Shown in pieces: positions 5,617 through 12,184 of a stretch of DNA of 12,916 bases. Every line of letters starts with the position of its first letter. Within the stretch, counting starts at the first letter, position 1. The translations under genes and the position numbers were made by a program. Source of the stretch: UBA7672 sp964550535 (GTDB lineage: Bacteria > Pseudomonadota > Alphaproteobacteria > Caulobacterales > Hyphomonadaceae); assembly GCA_964550535.1 (NCBI GenBank), contig CAZJZQ010000092.1, positions 1 to 12,916 of the forward strand. Direction: 5' to 3'. The notes under the pieces are model-generated. The model was not told the origin of the DNA. It saw only the letters and a program-made list of their open reading frames with translations, and searched no databases.

Positions 5617-6930
5617 TTGAGCGAACTCAGCGACCTGATCGAGGCGGCGGAAGCTGCGCCGGGCAAGAGCGGCCTGCTGCGGGCCGTCCTGCGCGCGGCG
5701 GACGAGGCGCTGGACCCGGACGAGGCTGTTGATTGGCTGGGCCAGATCGACCCGCGCCCCTATGACGACGACGCGCGCATTCAGGCCGCCCATTACCTGT
5801 CCGATGCCGGACCGCCGGGGGCTGCGTTGCGCTGGGTGGAAGGGACGTCTCCGCGTGTCTGCTTCACCCGCGCGCAGATCCTGCGTGATGAGGACCGGCT
5901 GGGCGAGGCGGCGGAGGCGTATCGTGATGCGGTGGCTGGCGACCCCTCGCTGAAGGATGCGGACCTGGAGGCGGCGCTGGCCCCGCGACAGGCGGCGGCG
6001 GGCGGTAATGTGTTCAACCTGCGCGGCCGTCCGGTCGATGCGCAGGAGGCGCCGCCGAACCGCACGACGCGCGAGACGAAGACGTTCGCGGACGTCGGCG
6101 GGCTGGACGAGGTGAAGCGCGATATCTCGCGCAAGATCATCCTGCCGTTCAAGAAACCGGGACTGTTCGACAAGTTCAAGCGCAAGGCAGGGGGCGGCGT
6201 GCTGCTCTATGGCCCTCCCGGCTGCGGCAAGACGATGATGGCGCGCGCCACGGCGGGCGAGGTGGGCGCGAGCTTCATCTCCATCGAGATTTCCGAAGTG
6301 CTCGACATGTATATCGGTCAGTCGGAAAAACGGCTGGCGGCGGCGTTCGACAATGCGCGCCGGTCCAAGCCCACAGTTCTGTTCTTCGACGAGATCGAGG
6401 CGCTGGCGGCGCGGCGCAGGTTCGGCCACGCCGATAATGGCGCCAGTCTCGTCTCCACCTTCCTGAACGAGATGGACGGCGTGAACGCCAACAATGAGGG
6501 CATGTTGATCCTTGCGGCCACCAACGTGCCGTGGGCGATCGATACGGCGTTCCGGCGCCCCGGGCGGTTCGACCGCGTGATCTTCATTCCACCGCCGGAT
6601 CGCGAGGCGCGCCTCGCCATTCTCGATCTGGCGCTGAAGGAACGGCCGAATGAGGGCGTCAATCTGGAACCTATCGTCAACGCCACATCCGGCTTCTCCG
6701 GGGCGGATCTTGTGGGGCTGATCGAGGCGGCGTGCGATTTCGCCATCGAGGAAAGCCTTGAGGGAGACAAGGTGGTGCCGGTGAAGCAGAAACACCTCAA
6801 CGAGGCCGCGAAGACAATGAAGCCGACGACGTTGGAATGGCTGTCGCAGGCGCGTAATTTCGCGAAGTACGCCAATGAGGGCGGCCTTTACGACGATGTG
6901 ACCGCCTTCCTGGACAAGCACGGCAAATAG
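5617..6930 (+). CDS. Single-ring classic-clade AAA ATPase with repeat-like N-terminus
   Basis: 437 residues from a TTG start at 5617; no in-frame ATG occurs before the AAA domain, and G-rich sequence lies upstream. Residues 1-125 are helical, acidic and TPR-like (for example LGEAAEAYRDAVAGDPSLKDA, 95-115), probably an adaptor-binding module. The AAA module starts with FADVGGLDEVKRDI (157-170). It contains Walker A GPPGCGKT (199-206), pore-loop MYIG (231-234), Walker B VLFFDE (254-259), sensor-1 Asn303 and two arginine fingers in FRRPGRFD (Arg314, Arg317). All catalytic residues are intact. The small lid domain (about 330-395) is followed by a PTTLEWLSQARNFAKYANEGG tail (about 400-422). The sequence resembles the CDC48/FtsH/Vps4-type clade without FtsH's membrane or protease parts. 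I infer a soluble ATP-driven unfoldase or remodelling ring acting with the TPR protein encoded nine bases downstream. The substrate is unknown. Confidence 0.85.
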   Translation: MSELSDLIEAAEAAPGKSGLLRAVLRAADEALDPDEAVDWLGQIDPRPYDDDARIQAAHYLSDAGPPGAALRWVEGTSPRVCFTRAQILRDEDRLGEAAEAYRDAVAGDPSLKDADLEAALAPRQAAAGGNVFNLRGRPVDAQEAPPNRTTRETKTFADVGGLDEVKRDISRKIILPFKKPGLFDKFKRKAGGGVLLYGPPGCGKTMMARATAGEVGASFISIEISEVLDMYIGQSEKRLAAAFDNARRSKPTVLFFDEIEALAARRRFGHADNGASLVSTFLNEMDGVNANNEGMLILAATNVPWAIDTAFRRPGRFDRVIFIPPPDREARLAILDLALKERPNEGVNLEPIVNATSGFSGADLVGLIEAACDFAIEESLEGDKVVPVKQKHLNEAAKTMKPTTLEWLSQARNFAKYANEGGLYDDVTAFLDKHGK

Positions 6931-6939
6931 GGGCGGGGC

Positions 6940-7902
6940 ATGGACGCGTTCGAACGCGCGGCCAGTGAAAGCGCGGCGATCGCCCTGATGCGCGCGGGCA
7001 ATGTGCGCGGGGCGGAAGCGCGGCTGCGCACCATGCTGGCGCGCAATCCCGAGGACGCGCGCGCCATGGCGCTGCTGGCGCATTGCCGGTTCACCGAGAA
7101 GAAAAGGAAGGAAGCGCTGGAGATCGCCCGCGCCGCGGCGGCGATCGATCCTGACGATCATCTGGTGCGCCATACGCTGTCGCACGCCATGCTGATGGCG
7201 GGCGGCAAGAAAGCGATGCGGCAGGAAGCCGAGCGCATCGCCGAGGATATCGCCTCAGAAGACCCGGAGGATGCGGGCAATCTGTTCCAGCTGGCGGTGG
7301 CGCGTTTCAACAATGGCGACCATCTGGGCGCACGGGCGCTGTTCGATGATGCGGAGCGCCACGCGTCCGACGTGCATGATCTGGTGAACCTCGCTCTCCT
7401 GCGCGTGGACGAGTGGAATTACGATGCGGCGGAAGGCCTGGCGCAGCGTGCGATGATGCTGGACCCGAGCCGTCCCGATATCTTCCGCGTGCTGGCGGAA
7501 TGCGCGCTGGCGCGAAAACAACCTCTGGATGCATATGAACTGGGGCTGGAAGCCTTGCGGCTGGAGCCGGGCGAAAAGCAGACGATGCGTTTGCTTACGC
7601 GCGCGCGGGCGCGGTCGAACGGGTTGCTGAAACCGTTTCTTACCGGCGTGGACTGGATTGTGGAGATGGACCGCACGGGACTGGTGGTGGTGCCGCTGTT
7701 GATGCTGGTGCTGGGCTGCATGTTCGCGGTGTCGGCGGTGTATGATCTGGCGCGGATGGCGGCGGGACTGGACCCGGCGGTGATTTTCAGCGTGGGGCTC
7801 GGCGGGCTGCTGCTCTATGCGGTGGTGTGTTATGCAGCGGCGATTGCGGCGCGTCTGCGCATCCGCCGCGACCTGCGCAAGGTGCAGCTGCCGGATTTCT
7901 GA
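6940..7902 (+). CDS. TPR protein with C-terminal two-helix membrane anchor
   Basis: 320 residues, starting nine bases after the AAA gene, so almost certainly co-transcribed. Residues about 5-215 are helical hairpin repeats of TPR type, with clear hallmarks such as GNVRGAEARLRTMLARNPED, NYDAAEGLAQRAMMLDPSRP and LDAYELGLEALRLEPGE. Two strong membrane helices follow (about 247-269 and 279-304). The protein ends in a basic cytoplasmic tail, RLRIRRDLRKVQLPDF. There is no N-terminal signal peptide, so the repeats should face the cytoplasm and the protein be anchored by its C-terminal hairpin. The obvious inference is a membrane-bound scaffold that recruits the AAA ATPase or its substrate. I know of AAA-TPR gene pairs in diverse bacteria but no established function for this type. 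Confidence 0.82.
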   Translation: MDAFERAASESAAIALMRAGNVRGAEARLRTMLARNPEDARAMALLAHCRFTEKKRKEALEIARAAAAIDPDDHLVRHTLSHAMLMAGGKKAMRQEAERIAEDIASEDPEDAGNLFQLAVARFNNGDHLGARALFDDAERHASDVHDLVNLALLRVDEWNYDAAEGLAQRAMMLDPSRPDIFRVLAECALARKQPLDAYELGLEALRLEPGEKQTMRLLTRARARSNGLLKPFLTGVDWIVEMDRTGLVVVPLLMLVLGCMFAVSAVYDLARMAAGLDPAVIFSVGLGGLLLYAVVCYAAAIAARLRIRRDLRKVQLPDF

Positions 7903-7922
7903 GCCACTGACGGAGGCCCCCC

Positions 7923-8387
7923 ATGACCGAAAACACGCCTCCCGGCATCCCTCCAGATGACAGGCACGTCGATCCCGCGCGCGCGTTGTTCGATGCGTTC
8001 AAGGCGCTGCCGCGCGATCAACCGGTGTGGATGCTGAACATGGTGCGCTTTCGCGAGCGTGCGGAGTATCCGGCGGATCATGCTGATGCGGGCAAGGCCC
8101 GCACGGGCGCCGAGGCGTATGCGGAATACGGGCGGCTAAGTTATCCCGTCTTCGCGCGCGCCGGAGGCAGCATGATATGGCGCGGCGCAATGCAGACGAT
8201 GCTGATCGGGCCCGCCGCAAACTGGTGGGACACGATCTTTATCGCGCACTATCCGAAGGCGGCCGCGTTCCTGGAGATGGTGACAGACCCGGCATACAAG
8301 TTGGCTGTCGTTCACCGCCAGGCGGCGGTGCTGACCAGCCGGCTGATCCGGTGTCAGGAAGGCGATGTGTCGGGCGGGTTCGCCTGA
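7923..8387 (+). CDS. DUF1330-like small protein (dimeric alpha/beta-barrel superfamily)
   Basis: 154 residues, starting 20 bases after the TPR gene behind a good GGAGG site. A Pro-rich N-terminus is followed by DQPVWMLNMVRFRERAEYP (32-50), then 'GAEAYAEYGRLSYPVFARAGGSMIWRG' and 'WDTIFIAHYPKAAAFLEMVTDPAYK'. This is the order of strands and helices seen in DUF1330 proteins: a valine/methionine-rich first strand, YAEY near the helix, then a hydrophobic strand with a P-KAAAFLEM helix. The fold is related to that of the ABM-like protein at 772. Biochemical activity is not established for most of this family. It may be the third gene of the AAA-TPR unit or a passenger. Its 3' end overlaps the convergent YdeI-like gene by 34 bases. 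Confidence 0.75.
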   Translation: MTENTPPGIPPDDRHVDPARALFDAFKALPRDQPVWMLNMVRFRERAEYPADHADAGKARTGAEAYAEYGRLSYPVFARAGGSMIWRGAMQTMLIGPAANWWDTIFIAHYPKAAAFLEMVTDPAYKLAVVHRQAAVLTSRLIRCQEGDVSGGFA

Positions 8388-8662
8388 GCCGCGCCGCCTT
8401 GAGATGTCGCGTGGCGATGCGCTCCGGGAATATGGATGCTCGAACTCTCGCAATCGCCGGTGAACGCGTCGCCGGCCTGTAGTTCCGACACCATCTGACG
8501 GATGCGGCTCTGGCGCGTCGCGTCCAGTTTCGCGGACAGGATCCAGCCGAGATAATCGCTGCGCTGATAATAGGGACGGGCGCGATACTCGTGCTCCATG
8601 CCCCCATCCCTCAACGCTTTGCGAACGTCGGCGGGCATGTGGTGTTGTGCGCGATTGCTCAT
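8354..8662 (-). CDS. Small YdeI/OmpD-associated (OmdA) family protein
   Basis: 102 residues. The start at 8662 has GGAGGG directly upstream. Residues 9-68 (MPADVRKALRDGGMEHEYRA, then the YLGWI, AKLDATRQSRIRQMVSEL and GDAFTG segments) match the short C-terminal domain typical of YdeI/OmdA-type proteins. In those the pattern is 'MPADVRxAL', 'YLGWIxxAK', 'TRxxRxxQMLxEL' and 'GxxYMG'. The N-terminal DUF1801-like domain of full-length YdeI is absent. The last 34 residues form a low-complexity tail encoded partly in the overlap with the convergent DUF1330-like gene, so this tail may be recent. The family is linked by homology to bacteriocin or polymyxin resistance, but the mechanism is not known. 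It is likely the last gene of the fabA-fabB transcript, subject to the hairpin at 8670-8689. Confidence 0.72.
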   Translation of the reverse strand: MSNRAQHHMPADVRKALRDGGMEHEYRARPYYQRSDYLGWILSAKLDATRQSRIRQMVSELQAGDAFTGDCESSSIHIPGAHRHATSQGGAAQANPPDTSPS

Positions 8663-8669
8663 TTCCCTC

Positions 8670-8689
8670 CAACGCCGGTGCTGGCGTTG
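8670..8689 (-). terminator. Stem-loop between the secreted-protein and YdeI-like genes
   Basis: A perfect 7-bp stem, CAACGCC/GGCGTTG, with a 6-base loop. On the minus strand the right arm runs straight into the GGAGGG ribosome-binding site of the YdeI-like gene. There is no U-tract, so an intrinsic terminator is doubtful; an mRNA processing barrier or a translation-modulating hairpin is equally possible. Confidence 0.4.
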
Positions 8690-8710
8690 TGGTTGCAGGC
8701 GCGACTGCGG

Positions 8711-9370
8711 CTAACTGGCGGGGGCGATCGCGATGCTGTCGCGTATGGCGATGAAATCCGTGGCGTTGCCCGTCCAGAGATAGCGGGCGTCCGCCTCGTT
8801 GCGCACGGTGATAGAGCACGACAGGTCATAGCCATGCGAGCCCACCGCGAACAACGTCTGCTGTGTTACGACATAGGGGTAATCGCCTGCGCCCGTGCTG
8901 TAGGCCGCGACGCAGGTTTCGCTGAGACCCAGCGGCGTTGTGTTCAACTGCACGCCGTAGAATGATTTTTCGCTGGCGCCGTCACGGTAGATGCTGCCTT
9001 CGCAACGCTCCTGTCCCAGAGCCTTGCCGCCGTCCACCATTGCGTGCGCCTGAGCCAGGACGGAGCGCAACGCCGGACCCTGATCGGGAAAGCTGCGCCG
9101 CACCATGCACAGCGCGTCGCCGCGCTCGATGACGATGCCGGCGCTGCTCTGGTTCAGCAGCACCCGGCGCGTGAACGCCAGCGTGGAAGAATCCTCAATG
9201 CCGGTCAGCCGCGTAAAGCCGAGGGTCGGGTGATCCACGGGAAATGCGATGGACACGCCGGCGGCCTCATCGACCCAGAACCGCTTGAGCGGAGCGCCGC
9301 CATTTTGCGCGAAGGCGCTGACAAAAGACCCGCAAACGACCAGCGATATCGCGCTGGCTGTCCTCCGCAC
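8711..9370 (-). CDS. Secreted four-cysteine protein of unknown function
   Basis: 219 residues from a GTG at 9370-9368, four bases after the fabB stop, with GAAGG upstream. A longer reading from ATG 9415 would overlap fabB by 41 bases and add Arg/Ser-rich residues ahead of the signal. The N-terminus (MRRTASAISLVVCGSFVSAFA, then QNGG) is a classic signal peptide with an AxA-like cleavage site at about residue 21. The mature part has four cysteines (in GDALCMVRR, GQERCEGS, SETCVAA and DLSCSITV), enough for two disulfides, and a beta-rich composition with no catalytic motif. I do not recognise a family. The tight coupling to fabB implies co-expression with unsaturated fatty-acid synthesis and a possible envelope role, which is inference only. 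Confidence 0.7.
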   Translation of the reverse strand: MRRTASAISLVVCGSFVSAFAQNGGAPLKRFWVDEAAGVSIAFPVDHPTLGFTRLTGIEDSSTLAFTRRVLLNQSSAGIVIERGDALCMVRRSFPDQGPALRSVLAQAHAMVDGGKALGQERCEGSIYRDGASEKSFYGVQLNTTPLGLSETCVAAYSTGAGDYPYVVTQQTLFAVGSHGYDLSCSITVRNEADARYLWTGNATDFIAIRDSIAIAPAS

Positions 9371-9374
9371 GCGC

Positions 9375-10625
9375 CTAGACCTTCGCGACCGCGATGGAGC
9401 CGTTGGTGCCGCCAAAGCCGAACGAGTTCGACATGATGAGGTTGAGCACCGCCTCGCGCGCTTCGCGGATGATGTTCACGCCATAGGCCAGCGGATCGAG
9501 GTTCTCGATGTTGATCGAGGGCGCCACGAATTTCTCCTTCATCATGATGAGGGAGTAGATCAGCTCCTGCACGCCGGCGCCGCCGAGGCTGTGACCGGTC
9601 ATCGACTTGGTGGCGGAGATCATCGGTTGGTCGGCCGCCTGCTGGCCGAATACTTCGCGCACGGCCTCCAGCTCCTTCTGGTCGCCAACGGGCGTGGAGG
9701 TGGCGTGCGGGTTGAGATAGTCCGGCGCCCGGCCGGCGGTGGCGAGCGCGAGCTGCATGGCGCGCACCGCGCCTTCGCCCGAGGGCGCCACCATGTCGTG
9801 ACCGTCCGACGTCGCGCCATAGCCGACGACTTCGCCATAGATGGTCGCGCTGCGGCGCCTGGCGTGTTCATATTCTTCCAGCACCACCATTCCGGCGCCG
9901 CCGGCGATGACGAAACCGTCGCGATCAACGTCAAACGCGCGCGAAGCGCGCGACGGGTCGGCGTTGAATTTGGAAGACATGGCGCCCAGGCCGTCGAACA
10001 GGGCGGAGAGCGTCCAGTCGAGTTCTTCGCCGCCGCCGGCGAACATCACGTCCTGCTTGCCCCACTGGATCTGTTCAGCCGCCGCGCCCACGCAGTGCAG
10101 CGACGTCGTGCAGGCCGACGAGATCGAATAGTTTACGCCAAGAATGCGGAAGAGGGTGGCGAGCGTGGCCGAGGCGGTGGAGCTCATCGCTTTGGGTACG
10201 GCGAACGGCCCGATGCGGCGGGGCGAGCCTTTCTCGCGAACCGAGTCGGCGGCGGCCACGATGGCGCGGGTGGACGGTCCGCCCGTGCCGACGATCAGGC
10301 CGGTGCGCGGATTGGTGATGAGCTTCTCGTCGAGGCCCGCATCGGCGATCGCCTGCGTCATCGCCATGTGGCACCAGCCGGCGCCGTCGCCCATGAAGCG
10401 CATGGCGCGCTTGTCGACATGATCGGCCGGGTTGGCGCGCGGTTGCCCGAAGACCTGCGACTTGAAGCCCTTCTCGGCGTATTCCTCGGCGAAGGTGATG
10501 CCGGAGACGCCGTTCTTCAGGCTGTCGGTTACTTCCCTGATCGTGTCGCCGATCGATGACACAATGCCCATGCCGGTGATGACGACGCGGCGCAGGTCGG
10601 GCGCGCGGAAGTCGGGTGTAGTCAT
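9375..10625 (-). CDS. fabB: Beta-ketoacyl-ACP synthase I
   Basis: 416 residues, a full-length KAS I/II enzyme. The catalytic triad is complete: Cys172 in SISSACTTSLH, His307 in NPHATSTPVGD and His345 in KSMTGHSLGGAG, with the supporting Lys340. FabB condenses malonyl-ACP with acyl chains and is needed to elongate cis-3-decenoyl-ACP made by FabA, so the pair defines the anaerobic unsaturated fatty-acid pathway. The N-terminus (RRVVITGMGIVSSIG) and the C-terminal NSFGFGGTNGS are typical. The start at 10625 has GGGAG about 12 bases upstream. It follows fabA by 67 bases and almost touches the next secreted-protein gene. FabB rather than FabF is favoured by the fabA linkage and by the overall sequence. 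Confidence 0.96.
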   Translation of the reverse strand: MTTPDFRAPDLRRVVITGMGIVSSIGDTIREVTDSLKNGVSGITFAEEYAEKGFKSQVFGQPRANPADHVDKRAMRFMGDGAGWCHMAMTQAIADAGLDEKLITNPRTGLIVGTGGPSTRAIVAAADSVREKGSPRRIGPFAVPKAMSSTASATLATLFRILGVNYSISSACTTSLHCVGAAAEQIQWGKQDVMFAGGGEELDWTLSALFDGLGAMSSKFNADPSRASRAFDVDRDGFVIAGGAGMVVLEEYEHARRRSATIYGEVVGYGATSDGHDMVAPSGEGAVRAMQLALATAGRAPDYLNPHATSTPVGDQKELEAVREVFGQQAADQPMISATKSMTGHSLGGAGVQELIYSLIMMKEKFVAPSINIENLDPLAYGVNIIREAREAVLNLIMSNSFGFGGTNGSIAVAKV

Positions 10626-10692
10626 GGACGCGAAACTCCCAGAGCAGTCTTGTCACGAGCCGCAAGGCGGCCCGGACCCGTTCTCCCGGATA

Positions 10693-11226
10693 TTACTCCG
10701 TGGGGCGGAACAATCCAACTTTCAGGTCTTTCGCCTGATAAATAGTTTCACCATCGACGGACACAGTTCCGTCAGCAATGCCCATCACCAGCTTGGCCCG
10801 GATCGCCCGGCGGATGTTGATTTCATAGCGGACCAGCTTCGCCTCCGGCATCACCTGGCCGGCGAGTTTCAGCTCGCCCACGCCCAGCGCCCGGCCCCGG
10901 CCTGGTGAGCCTGACCAGCCCAGCCAGAAGCCCACCAGCTGCCACATGGCGTCCAGGCCCAGGCAGCCCGGCATAACGGGATCGCCCGGAAAATGGCACT
11001 GGAAGAACCAGAGGTCAGGGCGAACGTCGAGTTCCGCCACGATCTGCCCGCGTTTATGGGGGCCGCCGTCCAGATCGATCTGGGTGATCCGGTCCAGCAT
11101 CAGCATGGGCGGAACGGGAAGCTGGGCGTTGCCCGGCCCGAAAAGCTGGCCGCTGCCGCTCTTCAGCAGGTCCTCATAGCTGTAGGACGACTGGGGCGTA
11201 TGGAATTCGTGGGGAGAACCCGACAT
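10693..11226 (-). CDS. fabA: 3-hydroxydecanoyl-ACP dehydratase/isomerase
   Basis: 177 residues from the ATG at 11226, chosen for its CAGGAGCG site; the in-frame ATG at 11289 would add 21 atypical residues. The hot-dog fold core contains the catalytic His78 (WFFQCHFPGDPVMPGCLGLD) and Asp92 in the following helix. The 'LPVPPMLMLDRI' segment (36-47) and 'EINIRRAIRAKLVMGIADG' are also FabA-like. The length and 'LDAMWQLVGFWLGW' helix separate it from FabZ. It dehydrates 3-hydroxydecanoyl-ACP and isomerises the trans-2 product to cis-3, the branch point of unsaturated fatty-acid synthesis. It is first in the fabA-fabB-secreted protein-YdeI order. The 91-base upstream gap has only a weak promoter candidate (TTGAGC, 17 bases, TTAACG on the minus strand). 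A Fur-type irr gene, which I recall beside fabA in some relatives, is absent. Confidence 0.97.
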   Translation of the reverse strand: MSGSPHEFHTPQSSYSYEDLLKSGSGQLFGPGNAQLPVPPMLMLDRITQIDLDGGPHKRGQIVAELDVRPDLWFFQCHFPGDPVMPGCLGLDAMWQLVGFWLGWSGSPGRGRALGVGELKLAGQVMPEAKLVRYEINIRRAIRAKLVMGIADGTVSVDGETIYQAKDLKVGLFRPTE

Positions 11227-11317
11227 TTGGTAACGCTCCTGCGCCCCGCCGATGTTGCGGAAAGCAGGCCCGTTAACACGGCCCGGCAAGCAGGCTCAAG
11301 GCCATTGGACCGTGAAG

Positions 11318-11917
11318 TCAGCGGCCGGCGGACGGCAGGTCCTCGGCGCCCCACAGGTGACCCCGGGGGGCCCAGCCCGCCACGCCGGCGGTTTCGACCC
11401 GGCACCAGCCTGATTCGCAGGAAACCAGCTTCATGACGACGCCTGGCGCATAACGCGCCGAAGCCTGCGCCGCATGGTCCGGCCGCAGACGCAGCGCGCC
11501 GTCGCCGGTGGTGATCGCCGTCCGTTCCCCGGCCAGCAGGCGCGAGCGGACCCAGACCTCATCGCCCTGAGGATCGCGGATTTTCCGCCAGTCCTGGCTT
11601 TCCCGGACAATGACCACGGGCAGGCCGGCGCGCTCATAGGTCCACAGTACCGGATAGTCCGCGCTCGGCCCAGCGCGGCCGTTGACCTTGTCGTAGCGCA
11701 GGCTGGAATAGCGCGGCACGGGCAGGCCGGAGAAATCGCTGACCCGGGGCTCGACCCCCTCCGTCGCATAGGCCTTGAAGCTGCCAGGCGTGAGAGCTTG
11801 CTGCGCCGCAGCAGGGGCTTGCAGCAAAATCGCGGCGCCGAAAATCTGTGCAACCAGACGCAAAACAGAGTGGCGGGTGCGGTTTTCGCTCACGGGGCAC
11901 CATCTCTCATGTCTCAT
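11318..11917 (-). CDS. Periplasmic protein with two bacterial SH3 domains (DUF1058-like)
   Basis: 199 residues from the ATG at 11917; a GTG at 11893 (residue 9) has a slightly better upstream GAGAG and is a credible alternative. The signal peptide is RLVAQIFGAAILLQAPAAA (20-38), with cleavage likely before QQ. SH3 domain 1 spans about 70-125 (the SSLRYDKVNGRAGPSADYPV segment, then WRKIRDPQGDEVWVRSRLL) and domain 2 about 135-190 (the GALRLRPDHAAQASARYAPG segment, then WCRVETAGVAGWAPRGHLWG). Domain 2 contains two cysteines that may pair. Bacterial SH3 domains usually bind peptidoglycan or other envelope partners. The DUF1058-type protein next to a D-glycerate dehydrogenase gene is a pairing I recall from alphaproteobacteria. 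The exact ligand is unknown. Confidence 0.85.
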   Translation of the reverse strand: MRHERWCPVSENRTRHSVLRLVAQIFGAAILLQAPAAAQQALTPGSFKAYATEGVEPRVSDFSGLPVPRYSSLRYDKVNGRAGPSADYPVLWTYERAGLPVVIVRESQDWRKIRDPQGDEVWVRSRLLAGERTAITTGDGALRLRPDHAAQASARYAPGVVMKLVSCESGWCRVETAGVAGWAPRGHLWGAEDLPSAGR

Positions 11918-12021
11918 GCAGGAGGCAGGTAGAAGAAAGACCCAACCACAAGTGGGTGAAAACCCGCTTAACCGTAATTGCTGAATCCGGCCTGAGCCCC
12001 CCTGAAACTCCGCGGGCGAGG

Positions 12022-12050
12022 TTGGCCCCGGGCGGGCGCTTTGCTACACC
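12022..12050 (+). promoter_or_regulatory. Candidate dehydrogenase promoter, Caulobacter type
   Basis: TTGGCCC (12022-12028), 14 bases, GCTACACC (12043-12050), against the consensus TTGACGS, 10-14 bases, GCTANAWC. The -35 has two mismatches and the -10 one. It lies in the 267-base divergent gap before the dehydrogenase and would give a leader of about 130 bases. Overlapping it is a 7-bp stem, GCGGGCG (12032-12038)/CGCCCGC (12050-12056). Confidence 0.45.
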
Positions 12051-12056
12051 GCCCGC

Positions 12057-12170
12057 ACGCGGCCGGAAGCAAGCTCCGGCGCTGGGGGCGTGGGCAGGGC
12101 GGGAGACGCCGGCGCGCTGATCCCCCGGCTTCCGGATTGCGTGAAAGCAGAACACGGCCCCGCAAGGGCC
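12057..12170 (+). promoter_or_regulatory. Structured 5' leader with alternative stems
   Basis: CCGGAAGC (12063-12070) can pair with GCTTCCGG (12128-12135). That helix extends across a small internal loop by ACGC (12057-12060)/GCGT (12139-12142). The same 5' arm can instead form a local hairpin, GCCGGA (12062-12067)/TCCGGC (12075-12080), so the two folds exclude each other. A last hairpin, GGCCC/GGGCC (12156-12170), lies just before the ribosome-binding site. It resembles no riboswitch class that I recognise, and GC-rich sequence forms stems easily. Confidence 0.35.
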
Positions 12171-12184
12171 AACAGGGAACCCAA

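Noticed and set aside
5482..7185. 567-residue minus-strand open frame antisense to the AAA ATPase
   Set aside because: It is a mirror of a strong coding sequence with intact AAA motifs, and shows no plausible domain.
8462..8486. EcfG-like GGAAC, 15 bases, CGTT on the minus strand inside the YdeI-like gene
   Set aside because: The spacing is one base too short and it sits inside a coding sequence with no gene start downstream.
9936..9952. Perfect 7-bp CG-alternating hairpin with GAA loop inside fabB
   Set aside because: It lies in frame over Ser/Arg/Ala codons and is explained by codon use in a GC-rich gene.
9249..10559. 436-residue plus-strand open frame antisense to fabB
   Set aside because: It is the complementary shadow of fabB, rich in Arg, Gly and His.
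11227..11317. Possible fabA promoter and GTTAAC-centred dyad upstream of fabA
   Set aside because: The -10 match is poor and the symmetry weak; nothing better than background for a GC-rich gap.
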